This document shows, piece by piece, positions 53,507-63,002 of a stretch of 64,000 bases of DNA (position 1 is its first letter; the number at the start of each line of letters is the position of its first letter). The DNA comes from Pontivivens nitratireducens (lineage in GTDB: Bacteria; Pseudomonadota; Alphaproteobacteria; Rhodobacterales; Rhodobacteraceae), in contig NZ_JACJUQ010000003.1 in the NCBI RefSeq assembly GCF_014235845.1, positions 1 to 64,000 on the forward strand, in the 5' to 3' direction. A program made the position numbers and the translations under genes. Under the pieces are notes generated by a model. It was not told the origin of the DNA. It saw only the letters and a program-made list of their open reading frames with translations, and made no database searches.

Positions 53507-54082
53507 ATGAGAGTTCAGGTGAGTGGAAAGCAGATTGATGTCGGTGAGGCGATGAGGAACCACGTTTCCGAACGTATTGAGGAAGTTGCAGGCAAATATG
53601 CCGGACGCGCGACCGAGGCGACCGTAACCTTCTCAAAGGATTCTCATGAGTTCAAATGCGATGCCTCCATGCACCTCTCGACGGGTATGACCACCCAGGC
53701 GACCGGGCGGGCGAGCGAGATTTATGCCGCCTTCGATTCGACGGCAGACAAGATGGAAAAGCAGCTGCGCCGCTACAAGCGCCGCCTGAAGGACCATCAC
53801 AAGGATCGCACCGACCCGATCGAGATGATCGGCGCCCCGTCATACGTGCTGGCGAATCCGATGCATGAGGAGGATGACGAACCCGAAAGCCTGCAACCTG
53901 TCATCATCGCGGAAACCAAGACTCCGGTCCTGACGCTATCCGTGGGCGAGGCCGTTATGCAGATGGAACTTTGGGGAACGCAGTTTCTGGTCTTCCGCAA
54001 CACTTCACATGGCGGCGTGAATGTGGTTTACACCCGCGACGACGGGAATATTGGCTGGATAGACCCCAGAACGATGTCCTGA
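53507..54082 (+). CDS. hpf: long-form ribosome hibernation promoting factor
   Basis: This 191-residue protein has an N-terminal S30AE domain (MRVQVSGKQIDVGEAMRNHV) and a C-terminal dimerisation domain (FRNTSHGGVNVVYTRDDGNI). Long HPF alone makes 100S ribosome dimers in stationary phase. The middle linker is acidic. It is followed by ptsN and preceded by rpoN, as in many proteobacteria. Confidence 0.95.
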   Translation: MRVQVSGKQIDVGEAMRNHVSERIEEVAGKYAGRATEATVTFSKDSHEFKCDASMHLSTGMTTQATGRASEIYAAFDSTADKMEKQLRRYKRRLKDHHKDRTDPIEMIGAPSYVLANPMHEEDDEPESLQPVIIAETKTPVLTLSVGEAVMQMELWGTQFLVFRNTSHGGVNVVYTRDDGNIGWIDPRTMS

Positions 54083-54116
54083 GAATTGTCTTTTGCAATG
54101 TGTTACAGGTGTGCTG

Positions 54117-54584
54117 ATGGAGCTGCTGAATATATTGAGCTCTGACGCGGTTCTTGCCGGCCTGAAGGTTGGCAGCAAGAAGCGGCTGTTGCAGGAAATG
54201 GCCGCCTTCGCTGCCAGTCATGAGGGCAATCTGTCGGCATCGGAATGTCTGGATGCATTGCAGGAGCGTGAGGCGCTCGGACCTACCGGCATGGGGGGCG
54301 GTGTTGCCATCCCCCATGCGCGACTGGAACAGCTGGACCGCGTGGTCGGCTATTTCGCCCGTCTGGAAAAACCGGTCGATTTCGACGCGGTGGATGGTCT
54401 GCCGGTAAATCTGGTGTTCATGCTGCTGGCACCCAAGGAAGCGGGAGCCGAGCACCTGCGCGCCCTCGCACGGGTGTCGCGCACACTTCGCGATCCACGC
54501 ATTTGCGAGAAGCTGCGCTCCACCGATGATACCTCCGCGCTCTATTCCATTCTGACCGAGCCTGCCGCCTCTCGCGCGGCCTGA
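54117..54584 (+). CDS. ptsN: PTS-Ntr EIIA component PtsN
   Basis: This 155-residue phosphocarrier has the EIIA active-site motif GGGVAIPHARLEQL with the phosphorylated His. It acts in nitrogen-PTS regulation, not sugar uptake. I chose the ATG at 54117, preceded by AGGTG; the frame extends to a TTG upstream. Its stop abuts the end of the convergent sulfotransferase gene. Confidence 0.94.
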   Translation: MELLNILSSDAVLAGLKVGSKKRLLQEMAAFAASHEGNLSASECLDALQEREALGPTGMGGGVAIPHARLEQLDRVVGYFARLEKPVDFDAVDGLPVNLVFMLLAPKEAGAEHLRALARVSRTLRDPRICEKLRSTDDTSALYSILTEPAASRAA

Positions 54585-56090
54585 TCAGGCCTTCCTCCAA
54601 TCGCTGAACCCGAACTGAAGGTAATCGCGCCCATAGGCGGCGCGACATTGTGCCTCGATCTGCGGTGTCCAGATTTCGTCGAGGGTGAACAGATGGTCCT
54701 GCTCTGACTTGCGCAGAACGCCGTTTCTCACGTCACCGAGGGAAAACCGTTTCTTCAGATAAGCCGCCCCCGCGATCAGATCTTCCTCGCGCAATATCAG
54801 GCTCAACGTGATGGCGGAGGAAAACCCCTCGATGAACTCGTATTGCGGGGCCCACAACGCATCCACCCGCATCGGGGTGCGGCCTGCCAGATTGGCGCGT
54901 AGAAAGTCCAGGAATGCGACGAAACTCTCCCTGTGACGCGCCACGTCATAGCCCGAACGCTCCAGCGCGGCACGATCCGTACTGCCCGCCGCCGGCAGAT
55001 TCATACCGTAGCGTTCCTGCGCGTGGGTGCGGATGCGCGGAAAGATGTCCTCGTCCTTGTTGCCGAAGAACTTCGTCATGAACACATCATAGGCCCGGGC
55101 AACCGGATGCCGGACACAGGTGAAACAGACATTGCCGGGATGGGTTTGCAACCAATCCGTCAGCGCCCTGCGATTTTGCGGCGAACCGAACGGGGGGAAG
55201 GTTTCCATCATGGTGGCGAAATTGTCCCGCTGTGGGTCGCCGCCATCGATTCCGTACAGCCAGCGATGAACCTGCTCGTTCGGCCCCCCCGGTATCGCCG
55301 CATATAGCAGCGGGGCACGTTGCGTCATGTGCATGAACCGCAGGCCGCCGGCCCGGTCGCTTCTTGCGCCCTCACCGGTCCTGTGAACACCCCCCTCATC
55401 GCGCAGCAGGTCGAGCATCTCCGCGTAATTCGCGACCTTCTCCTCCAGCGGGCCGGGATTCTGGCGCAGGATGCCCGCCTCGACGGACTCCAGACGTTCA
55501 TCCACCCCCAGCCAAGTGGCGAGACCGTTGAGCACGGCCAGGTCCGAAACGTCACTGTAGTCGATGGCAAAGGCCGTCTGACCGCTGACTTTCAGGCTGT
55601 GATTTACGCGCGCGTAGAAACTCTCACTCTGGGCGAGGTAATCGCGGTATTCGGCAATGTCGAAGTGGATTCGCGTGCTGCGCCGCGCGCGTTGCTTCAT
55701 CAGCATCCACTGGTCGGTTTCCTTCGCGATCTTGAGCGACACGAAACTGTCCAGCGGATTACGGCGGAGTACGATCTTCGCGGCCGAAGGGTCTTGAAGC
55801 ACAGCCGAAGTGGCCTGCGGGTCGTGCCCGTCAAACAGCCGAAAACCTGAGAGGGTGTCACGCTTGCCGATCGCTACCATAGCGTCGATCAACGCCATCG
55901 GATCGGCATCCCGCTCAGCCGTGGTCATACCGAAATCGGTCTGATTTGCAGGGCCGTTTATGAAGGCGGGGTTGAACAGCTCCCCATGGCAGGTGATGGA
56001 GGGAAACTGGTCCAGACTGCGCTGAAGTAGGTTTGATCCGGTGCGCATCATCCCCAAAATAGCGAAGTAGCGGTACGGAGCGCCTGTCAT
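54585..56090 (-). CDS. tandem two-domain sulfotransferase
   Basis: This 501-residue protein joins two sulfotransferase domains. The first (about 1-225) has the 5'-phosphosulfate loop ILGMMRTGSNLLQRSL and the 3'-phosphate motif KIVLRRNPLDSFVS, as in Stf0/NodH-type enzymes. The second (about 250-500) has CFTCVRHPVARAYDVFM, as in Sulfotransfer_2-type enzymes, but its phosphosulfate loop (AAIPGGPNEQVHRWL) is poorly conserved and may be inactive. Sulfotransferases use PAPS and release PAP. Its ATG overlaps the stop of the upstream GT14-like gene. It probably decorates a surface polysaccharide. Confidence 0.82.
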   Translation of the reverse strand: MTGAPYRYFAILGMMRTGSNLLQRSLDQFPSITCHGELFNPAFINGPANQTDFGMTTAERDADPMALIDAMVAIGKRDTLSGFRLFDGHDPQATSAVLQDPSAAKIVLRRNPLDSFVSLKIAKETDQWMLMKQRARRSTRIHFDIAEYRDYLAQSESFYARVNHSLKVSGQTAFAIDYSDVSDLAVLNGLATWLGVDERLESVEAGILRQNPGPLEEKVANYAEMLDLLRDEGGVHRTGEGARSDRAGGLRFMHMTQRAPLLYAAIPGGPNEQVHRWLYGIDGGDPQRDNFATMMETFPPFGSPQNRRALTDWLQTHPGNVCFTCVRHPVARAYDVFMTKFFGNKDEDIFPRIRTHAQERYGMNLPAAGSTDRAALERSGYDVARHRESFVAFLDFLRANLAGRTPMRVDALWAPQYEFIEGFSSAITLSLILREEDLIAGAAYLKKRFSLGDVRNGVLRKSEQDHLFTLDEIWTPQIEAQCRAAYGRDYLQFGFSDWRKA

Positions 56091-57772
56091 CAGGCGGTTT
56101 CAGGTCGTTTGAACTGACTCACGTTCGTATGCGAGGCCTGCTGGTTGGAAATCTGCACCCCCTCGACCGGCATGTTCAGGGCAAGTTCGCCCAAGCCGTG
56201 CTCATGCCGCATCGTGGGCAGAGATTCGACATCGGTCAGTTTCCCGCCCTCGATCATGGCGGCGAGTGCGTTGAGTGGCAGGGCGGGATCGGCCATCACC
56301 TCCCCCAGGGTCCAGCTTTGGACGTTTGCGCGAGTCTCCGCTCCCTCGATCTCCTCGATGTGCTTTTTTTCGAGAAGTTTAAGCCGCATCGTGCGCCGCC
56401 GAAACTGGGCAGAAGTCTCCCCCGGGTTCGGGGTCATGCCGACGGCCCATGCACCCTTGATGAACAGGATGTTTGCGTTCGGGTCCTTGAGCAGGAAGGA
56501 TGCAATGCGCGTGCTGTCCGACACATGGAACTGAAAGCTTTGCTGCCTGTCACGTGCGTTCCAGATCAGATTGGTCAGAAACTGTTCCGTATTCCAGTCA
56601 CGAATGCGGGGATTCGCCACGATACCACCCGGCATGACCTTGGCGTCATCAGCGAATTTCACCGCGTCCTTTGCGAACAAACGATCATGTACGAGGGGCA
56701 ACCCCAATGATTTCTGCCATTGTGTGATCCCCTGATAGACGAAATCAAAGCCGTCCAGAACCAGATAGGGGCGCGCGGTCCGGTGCTGCCGTTCAAAGGC
56801 CTGTACGGGAAAACGGCTCTGCATCAACAGGCCGGGGCGCCCGAGACAGCGATTTTCACGGCCTTCGTTCACCAGAACCTTCAGAGATCCGCCGCGCGGT
56901 CTGCGGGCGGCAGCCATCGGTTCCACCCCACGAAGGTATTTATTGTAGAGGCCGGTCGCCCCGTGCCAGATCTTGCGTGCGAAGAAATGTTCCTCATCCC
57001 GCTGCAATAGATGCGCATGATCGTCGTAGAACGTGAACGGTATTCCCTGCGGATCGAATTCGGTCAGGCACAGCGACCGGTTAACCAGAGTTCGGGAATG
57101 CGTGCGGACCATGGTTTGCACATAGGATTCATCGACGATCCAGCACTTGCGGAAATAGGCGTCCGTCTCCCGCTTTTTCGGATCGTCCAGGATGCGCCGC
57201 AAGGTGCCACGCGACAGCGTCCACCATTGTGAGCCGACCGCGATCTGCAAATGGGCGGGAACGGTGCGGTTCACGCGCAGCAGACGCTGGATATCCACCG
57301 CCCGGTCGAAAAGCCAGCGGTTCGAGCGCCAGCCAAACGGGAAGTACAGGGTGAAGCGTTCCTCCGACAGGCCCTCATGCACCCAGTCATCTACGCCGAT
57401 CAGCCGGCTTTCCACAAAATCCGTATCGGGGTTCGCGGCGAGGCAGGACTTGAGCTTGTCGAGCGACTGGATCGGCAGGCACGAACCGCTGATCAGGCAA
57501 ACGTGGTCTATATCCTCGAAGGTATCTATCAGCAGGCGCGATGCCTCCATCGCTGCATTATGAAGAGCGAAGGTGCCCCATTCACATCGTTGCCGGGCCG
57601 CGAAGATCGTGCCGGTGTCCGAAAGGGCGGACTTCAACGCCTCGAAATCGTGGGAGGGTGCCTGAAGATCGACATGGACCACAACGCGACATCCACCCGA
57701 CGCGAAATAACGCGCCAGCTCCTCCACCCGGTACAGGTGGTGGTGTGCCATGATGCAGATACCTACGGTCAC
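56090..57772 (-). CDS. GT14-like (core-2/I-branching type) glycosyltransferase
   Basis: This 560-residue protein has the bacterial core-2/I-branching pattern: MTVGICIMAHHHLYRVEEL, CLISGSCLPIQSLDKLK, GSQWWTLSRGTL and DESYVQTMVR, with the last carrying an acidic residue in the predicted catalytic position. These enzymes add beta-linked N-acetylglucosamine or xylose. The C-terminal 250 residues have no recognised domain. It is coupled to the downstream sulfotransferase by a 1-base stop/start overlap. Confidence 0.82.
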   Translation of the reverse strand: MTVGICIMAHHHLYRVEELARYFASGGCRVVVHVDLQAPSHDFEALKSALSDTGTIFAARQRCEWGTFALHNAAMEASRLLIDTFEDIDHVCLISGSCLPIQSLDKLKSCLAANPDTDFVESRLIGVDDWVHEGLSEERFTLYFPFGWRSNRWLFDRAVDIQRLLRVNRTVPAHLQIAVGSQWWTLSRGTLRRILDDPKKRETDAYFRKCWIVDESYVQTMVRTHSRTLVNRSLCLTEFDPQGIPFTFYDDHAHLLQRDEEHFFARKIWHGATGLYNKYLRGVEPMAAARRPRGGSLKVLVNEGRENRCLGRPGLLMQSRFPVQAFERQHRTARPYLVLDGFDFVYQGITQWQKSLGLPLVHDRLFAKDAVKFADDAKVMPGGIVANPRIRDWNTEQFLTNLIWNARDRQQSFQFHVSDSTRIASFLLKDPNANILFIKGAWAVGMTPNPGETSAQFRRRTMRLKLLEKKHIEEIEGAETRANVQSWTLGEVMADPALPLNALAAMIEGGKLTDVESLPTMRHEHGLGELALNMPVEGVQISNQQASHTNVSQFKRPETA

Positions 57773-57782
57773 GTCATCCCCT

Positions 57783-58802
57783 TCAAATCCAGCTTCCGGA
57801 GGACATCAATCCGAGCTCCTCAAGTTGTCGCCATCCGGAATATTCAACCGAACCCTCAGTCCAGAACGTACCCTCGACTGAAATTGTTTCGCGGTAGGCC
57901 TGGTATTCACGCCCGCCAGCGTAATGCTGCTTGCGCTCCAACTCTTCCTCGACCTTCTCACTCATCAAGCTGAGAAATTTGGCGTGAAGAAGGCAGCCTG
58001 ACGGCTTCTCCCCGCCCCATTCGTCGAAAACCCTGTTCAATCCTCGTGGCAGCAGACTATGTGTCGAGCTGACGTATACGTAACCTCGTTGCCATTTTAC
58101 CAATGGAATCTTGTTTAACGCCGGGGCACAGGCGGGTTCGTAGGCAAAAATGTCACGCATTCGCGGCCCCCCCTGGATCCACAGGTTTCCGTGCCGACGA
58201 TCCCGGCGAATCAGATAATTTCCACTATCGAACCAGCGCAGTATATCGAACGGATTCTGTCCACTTTTGTAATGCGTTTCTGAAATCGGACCCTTTGAGT
58301 ACATGTCCAGCAACATGGCACTGAAAGACTTGACGGAAGATGAATCGAGCCAGTCCGTCAGGGCGTTCAGCGGTCTGACATCCGAATGGGGAAAGACGAG
58401 GAATTCGTCCACGTCCACCGTCAGCGTCCAGTGGTCGTGACCGTATAGCGCCAACAGACCGTTCAGCCAGTCACACCCGAATCTCGATTTTCGGTAGCTG
58501 GCACCGGTCTGCCAGAGGGACACATCCGTCTGCTCGCTGAGGTATTCGGCACTGCCATCGGTCGAACCGTTGTCGACGATCAGAAAGTGTCCAACACCCA
58601 TCTTGCGATAGTAATTCAGAAAATACGGCAGCCTCTCGATCTCGTTGCGCAAGGTCGAAAAGAGCAGGATGTCACCGGACGCGATCATGTCGGTCCGGTC
58701 CATGGTGGAGGAAAGCTCCCTGCGTTTGCGGCGTGCGCGCAGTTGCAGGCGACGACGGCGTGTCCGCAGGAACATTCGGTTCAGGATGCTGAGAATTTTC
58801 AT
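57783..58802 (-). CDS. glycosyltransferase family 2-like protein (Glyco_tranf_2_4)
   Basis: This 339-residue protein has the pattern TLRNEIERLPYFLNYYRKMG, then FLIVDNGSTDGSAEYL and DHWTLTVDVDEFLVFP, with the DVDE cluster as the likely metal-binding motif. This is the GT2/GT92-like group. The basic N-terminus (RTRRRRLQLRARRKRR) is unusual and may bind membrane lipids. It is one of several leftward genes that build a surface glycan. Confidence 0.82.
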   Translation of the reverse strand: MKILSILNRMFLRTRRRRLQLRARRKRRELSSTMDRTDMIASGDILLFSTLRNEIERLPYFLNYYRKMGVGHFLIVDNGSTDGSAEYLSEQTDVSLWQTGASYRKSRFGCDWLNGLLALYGHDHWTLTVDVDEFLVFPHSDVRPLNALTDWLDSSSVKSFSAMLLDMYSKGPISETHYKSGQNPFDILRWFDSGNYLIRRDRRHGNLWIQGGPRMRDIFAYEPACAPALNKIPLVKWQRGYVYVSSTHSLLPRGLNRVFDEWGGEKPSGCLLHAKFLSLMSEKVEEELERKQHYAGGREYQAYRETISVEGTFWTEGSVEYSGWRQLEELGLMSSGSWI

Positions 58803-58812
58803 GTAAAAAGGG

Positions 58813-59952
58813 TCATCCGCCGAACATCAAGGCCCTTAACATACGCGCGGATTCGATCCATGGCGACCAAAGAACTTTTGGTTGATCAGTACTTGGGTGG
58901 TTTTCCTTCAGACGTCCGTCGATTGCAAGGTGCCACGCCTCACTGTTGTTCGGGGTAACATAGCCGATGGCATCGCCGTGAATTTCACGCAGTTCCGGCA
59001 GATCGCTCGCCAGAACGGGCAGACCTCGCACCCGCGCCTCCATTACGGGCAGCCCGTACCCTTCGGCACGTGAGGGAAACAAAAGCGTGTGCGCGGCGGA
59101 AATCTCGGTCGCGATTTGCAGATCCGTGGCCTCCGCGATTTCGGTGACACCGGATGGCCGGGCATCGAGCCGGGCGAAGGTTTCGGCGTTGCGCCAGCCG
59201 CGCCGCCCCACGATATGCAGATCCGCCACCGGCGCGAACTGGTCCCAGATATCCAGGATCGTGGCATGCCCCTTGCGCGGTTCGATCGTGCCGATCATCA
59301 GCATGACGGGGCGCGGGCGCGGGTTTCGCTCCATATCCGGCAGGTCGGTGGCGCCCATGGGCAGAACGGCGTGACGCTGCCCCTCGTTTCGCGAATAGCG
59401 ACTGAGCCATCGGGCTTGCCCCGCCCTTGTCAGATGCAAAACCAGATCGGCCTGTCCTGCCGTCAGGCGCATCGTCGTGGCGAATCGGGCCGCCGGGCGG
59501 GGGCGGGACCATTCCGGATGGTTGAGCGGTATCAGATCGTGAACCAGAACGGCCAGGCGCCCGGCGCGCGCCTTCCACCGCGCCACTTGTGCTTCATCGG
59601 GAAGGGTGTGTCCGACACAGACCAGCCATTGACCGGCATGGGCAGGGCAGGGGAGGCCGCGCGCGCCCCGGCCATAGGTTTTGCGCAATCCGCTCTCACC
59701 ACGGCGTCGCGCCTCGTCGCGCCAGTATTGCAGTCGGGCGATTCCGTCGAGCGGTGCCGGTTGCAGGATGCTTGTGCTGATACGCGGCCCGTCAGCGCTC
59801 CAGCACCTTCGACCGCTGCGCACCAATCCGGTGACGGGGCCAAGCTGCGACAGGGCGTTGAACAGCGCGGTTTCGACCCTGTCTATGCCGGTGGGATTTG
59901 CATGGTCGCGGCGTGAAAAGCTGCGCGTCAGATCGAACAGGACCGCAACCAT
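58813..59952 (-). CDS. GT4-family glycosyltransferase
   Basis: This 379-residue protein starts with a Rossmann-like segment (VAVLFDLTRSFSRR). The C-terminal GT4 half reads PRPVMLMIGTIEPRKGHAT, LFPSRAEGYGLPVMEARVRG (with the EGYGLP acceptor/nucleotide site) and VLASDLPELREIHGDA. Retaining glycosyltransferases of this class use nucleotide sugars such as GDP-mannose. It sits between galU and the GT2-like gene. Confidence 0.87.
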   Translation of the reverse strand: MVAVLFDLTRSFSRRDHANPTGIDRVETALFNALSQLGPVTGLVRSGRRCWSADGPRISTSILQPAPLDGIARLQYWRDEARRRGESGLRKTYGRGARGLPCPAHAGQWLVCVGHTLPDEAQVARWKARAGRLAVLVHDLIPLNHPEWSRPRPAARFATTMRLTAGQADLVLHLTRAGQARWLSRYSRNEGQRHAVLPMGATDLPDMERNPRPRPVMLMIGTIEPRKGHATILDIWDQFAPVADLHIVGRRGWRNAETFARLDARPSGVTEIAEATDLQIATEISAAHTLLFPSRAEGYGLPVMEARVRGLPVLASDLPELREIHGDAIGYVTPNNSEAWHLAIDGRLKENHPSTDQPKVLWSPWIESARMLRALMFGG

Positions 59953-59963
59953 GCAGTATCCGC

Positions 59964-60863
59964 CTACTTCGCGGTGGAGGACACGGAATTCAGGTCGAGC
60001 GTGCTCAGGAAATCGGCGAGCTCTTCTCGCAGATCATTGCGTGACAGGCCGAACGCCACCGTTGCCTGCAAATACCCCGCCTTTGATCCGCAATCGAAGC
60101 GTTGCCCCTCGAACCGCTGGCCATAAACGCCATCGGGTCCGTCGATCTCAGCCGCGATCGCATCGGTGAGCTGGATTTCGTTGCCCGCCCCGCGTTCCTT
60201 GCGGTTGAGGTTCTGCAGGACCCGGGGCGTCAGGATATAGCGACCGATCACCGCCAGGTTCGAAGGCGCATCCGCGACCGAAGGCTTTTCGACCATCCGG
60301 TCGACCTTGGCACGGGTGCCGTCATCCTCGGACACGCCCAGAATGCCGTAGGACGAGACTTTGTCGTTGGGAACATCCATCGCGGCGACCACGTTTCCGC
60401 CGGTCTCCACATGCGTGTCGACCATGTCGCGCAGACAGCTTCGCCCGCCCTGGATCACGTCATCGGGCAGCAGAACGGCAAAGGGTTCGTCACCGATCAG
60501 ACGGCGGGCGCACCAGACGGCATGTCCCAGCCCCAGGGCCTCGCGCTGGCGGACATAGGCGATGGCACCGGAATCCATATTCGTGCGCTGCAATTCTTGC
60601 AGCAGATCCGATTTACCCTTGGCTTGCAGGGAGCTTTCCAGTTCGGGTGCGCTGTCGAAATAGTCTTCCAGACTTTGCTTGCCGCGTGCGGTGACGAAGA
60701 TGAAATCGCTGATGCCCGCGTCGCGAGCCTCGTCGATCGCGTATTGAATCAACGGGCGATCCACAAGGGTCATGATTTCCTTGGGAATCGACTTGGTCGC
60801 GGGTAAAAATCGCGTGCCGAGTCCTGCCACGGGAAATACGGCCTTCGTCACCTTGCGTTCCAT
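59964..60863 (-). CDS. galU: UTP-glucose-1-phosphate uridylyltransferase
   Basis: This 299-residue enzyme makes UDP-glucose. It shows KAVFPVAGLGTRFLPATKSI with the nucleotide-binding Gly-rich loop, VDRPLIQYAIDEA, VLLPDDVI and VEKPS segments of GalU. I chose the ATG at 60863, preceded by GGAGAG. Its place inside the locus supports a supply role for glycan synthesis. The 56-bp gap to the upstream GT2 gene suggests co-transcription. Confidence 0.95.
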   Translation of the reverse strand: MERKVTKAVFPVAGLGTRFLPATKSIPKEIMTLVDRPLIQYAIDEARDAGISDFIFVTARGKQSLEDYFDSAPELESSLQAKGKSDLLQELQRTNMDSGAIAYVRQREALGLGHAVWCARRLIGDEPFAVLLPDDVIQGGRSCLRDMVDTHVETGGNVVAAMDVPNDKVSSYGILGVSEDDGTRAKVDRMVEKPSVADAPSNLAVIGRYILTPRVLQNLNRKERGAGNEIQLTDAIAAEIDGPDGVYGQRFEGQRFDCGSKAGYLQATVAFGLSRNDLREELADFLSTLDLNSVSSTAK

Positions 60864-60919
60864 GATCTGCAATCTCTCCGGTTGATACACGTTTATAGTT
60901 GCGCGAATTCAGCTTCGCC

Positions 60920-62197
60920 TCAATGCTGCAACGCATCAATTGCCGAAGTGGTATCAAATTTTCGGACAATCTGCCACTTTCTATCCATCCTGTATGAAAT
61001 CTTCGCGACGGTCGGTCGCTCAAGCTTCAGGACGAATGCATCGCCACGACGGTTTGACAGGATCAGATGCGTGTAGTCGCGCAGCGGCGCTGTCCTTGCC
61101 ACTTCACGTTCCAGCATCGCGGACCAGCGCGGCCACCGGTTGCCGGCCCGGAAGACTCCACCCCTGTGATGGAAGTACCCGTCCGGGTGCCATTTCACGC
61201 AGAGAGGCCTGTTCAGCCATATTTGCGTGATCACAGTGACTTCGAATCCATGCAGGCTCAGATCACGGGCAAGGCGTCGCGCGGACCTTCGGCTTAGGAT
61301 GCGCGGTGCGATGGCGACCCGTATGGAATCGGGGCGCGGGTCGGCGGGACCGGCGACGGAGGCGGGAATGTCAGCGCGGTCTGGGGCGGGGTCACTGGCC
61401 TTCTTCAAGGCACCCTTCAGCGCCTTCAGCCGCGCGGCGACACCATGGCCGGACAGCAGGCCCAGATCGTGCAATCGCAGCAGGCGGCGGCGCTGATCCC
61501 GCACCATGTCCTCTGCCTGGCTACAATCCGGCGAATGGCTGCGCGCGAATGCGGCCACGCTGCGCCCCAGTTGCGTGAACCCCGCGACGGTTGTTCCGGC
61601 CCCCCGGATCGCGTTCGATCTGGTGGCATGATGGACCACCGCACTGGGGATCCACCGTGTCCGCCATCCTGCGTCGTGCAGTCGAAGCAGCATGTCGGTT
61701 TCGTCCAGATAGTAGGCGAACCGCGGATCGAAGCCCCCGATTGCCGTGATCGCCTTGCGCCGCAGGGCCATATTGGTGCCGTTCAACTTGCGAAATGGCC
61801 CGTCGGGGGTGTCGCGGCCCCGGCGGTCGAAGCCCATCTCACCCCATTGTTCGCGCACCCCGTCAGGGCCGAGGACCGGGCCGCCGACGGCTCCGACCTC
61901 GTCCGTGTCGAAGCCGGCGAGCAACTGCGACAGCCAGGACGGCTCCGGCACCGCGTCGTCATCGCAAAAGGCGATGATCTGACCCGTGCTCGCCATCAAT
62001 CCGGCATTTCGCGCGGTGGCGACGTTCGCTTCGTCGTGGCGCAGCCAGTGCACGGACAGGTCGCGTGGGGCCGGGGCGTCGGACACCACGATGATTTCGG
62101 GCTTGATGTGACGCTGCCGTTTGAGCGCCTGCAAGGTCAGGCTCAACGACCAGGCACGGCCCCGGTTTGCGACGATGACGCTGACCGAGGGGGTCAT
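60920..62197 (-). CDS. glycosyltransferase family 2 protein
   Basis: This 425-residue protein has the GT2 start SVSVIVANRGRAWSLSLTLQ, IIVVSDAPAP, the DDD motif in IIAFCDDDAVPEPSWL, and the acceptor region LDETDMLLRLHDAGW, with an ED-like catalytic acid. The C-terminal part has a second, unrelated region of unknown role. I chose the ATG at 62197, four bases after the kdsB stop, so it follows kdsB in one operon. Confidence 0.85.
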   Translation of the reverse strand: MTPSVSVIVANRGRAWSLSLTLQALKRQRHIKPEIIVVSDAPAPRDLSVHWLRHDEANVATARNAGLMASTGQIIAFCDDDAVPEPSWLSQLLAGFDTDEVGAVGGPVLGPDGVREQWGEMGFDRRGRDTPDGPFRKLNGTNMALRRKAITAIGGFDPRFAYYLDETDMLLRLHDAGWRTRWIPSAVVHHATRSNAIRGAGTTVAGFTQLGRSVAAFARSHSPDCSQAEDMVRDQRRRLLRLHDLGLLSGHGVAARLKALKGALKKASDPAPDRADIPASVAGPADPRPDSIRVAIAPRILSRRSARRLARDLSLHGFEVTVITQIWLNRPLCVKWHPDGYFHHRGGVFRAGNRWPRWSAMLEREVARTAPLRDYTHLILSNRRGDAFVLKLERPTVAKISYRMDRKWQIVRKFDTTSAIDALQH

Positions 62198-62201
62198 GCG
62201 C

Positions 62202-63002
62202 TCAGTCCAGATCGTGATCGCGCAGGATCGCCTCGATCCGTTCGACATCCACGGGGTTGTTCAGCTCCCAGAACGCGCGGCCACGGGCATCGACCTCGAC
62301 ACAGTGCACGGGAATGCCGTTTTCCATGAAGCGCAGTTGCTCCAACCCCTCCCATGCTTCCAGCCGCCCCTCGGGCCAGCCGGAATAGGCCGCCAGCGCT
62401 GTGGGACGGTAGGCATATACGCCGACATGATGGAAAACCGGGTTGTCCTCCCCCTCCGCGAAATCACGCCCGGTATATGGAATGACCTCTTTCGAGAAGT
62501 ACATCGCCCGGCCCGCCCGGTCGAACACGGCTGTGGTGCCGCCGACACGATCATTGCGGCGATCCTCACGAAACCCGCGCAGGGCCATGGCATCGGTGCG
62601 CAGCACGGGGGTGGCCACCTGCATTTCGGGATCGGCTTGCATGGCGCGGATCAGATCCTCGACGAACCAAGCGGGTGTCAGCGGCGCGTCGCCTTGCAGG
62701 TTCACCACGATATCAGGGGGCGTAACCATGGCGGCGACCGCCTCGGCGCAGCGCTCCGTCCCGTTTCGCGCGGTGGTGGAGGTCATCACGACCTCCGCCC
62801 CGAATGCGCGTGCATGATCCGCGATCCGCGCGTCATCCGTGGCAACGGCGACACTGTCCGCCCCCGCCACCGACAGCGCCGCGTCCCAGCTGCGCCGAAT
62901 CAGTGATTTCGCCTGCCCGGACGCGCCTACCAGCTCGACCAGCGGCTTGCCCGGATAACGGGTGGAGGCATAGCGCGCGGGGATCAGGATCAGGACGGAC
63001 AT
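62202..63002 (-). CDS. kdsB: 3-deoxy-manno-octulosonate cytidylyltransferase
   Basis: This 266-residue enzyme activates KDO as CMP-KDO. The motifs ILIPARYASTRYPGKPL, VATDD, NGTERCAEAV and VVNLQGDAPL match KdsB. I chose the ATG at 63002, which overlaps the cysQ stop (TAATG) and is preceded by GGAGG. With kdsD at 49.3 kb the KDO branch is represented at two places in the window. Confidence 0.96.
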   Translation of the reverse strand: MSVLILIPARYASTRYPGKPLVELVGASGQAKSLIRRSWDAALSVAGADSVAVATDDARIADHARAFGAEVVMTSTTARNGTERCAEAVAAMVTPPDIVVNLQGDAPLTPAWFVEDLIRAMQADPEMQVATPVLRTDAMALRGFREDRRNDRVGGTTAVFDRAGRAMYFSKEVIPYTGRDFAEGEDNPVFHHVGVYAYRPTALAAYSGWPEGRLEAWEGLEQLRFMENGIPVHCVEVDARGRAFWELNNPVDVERIEAILRDHDLD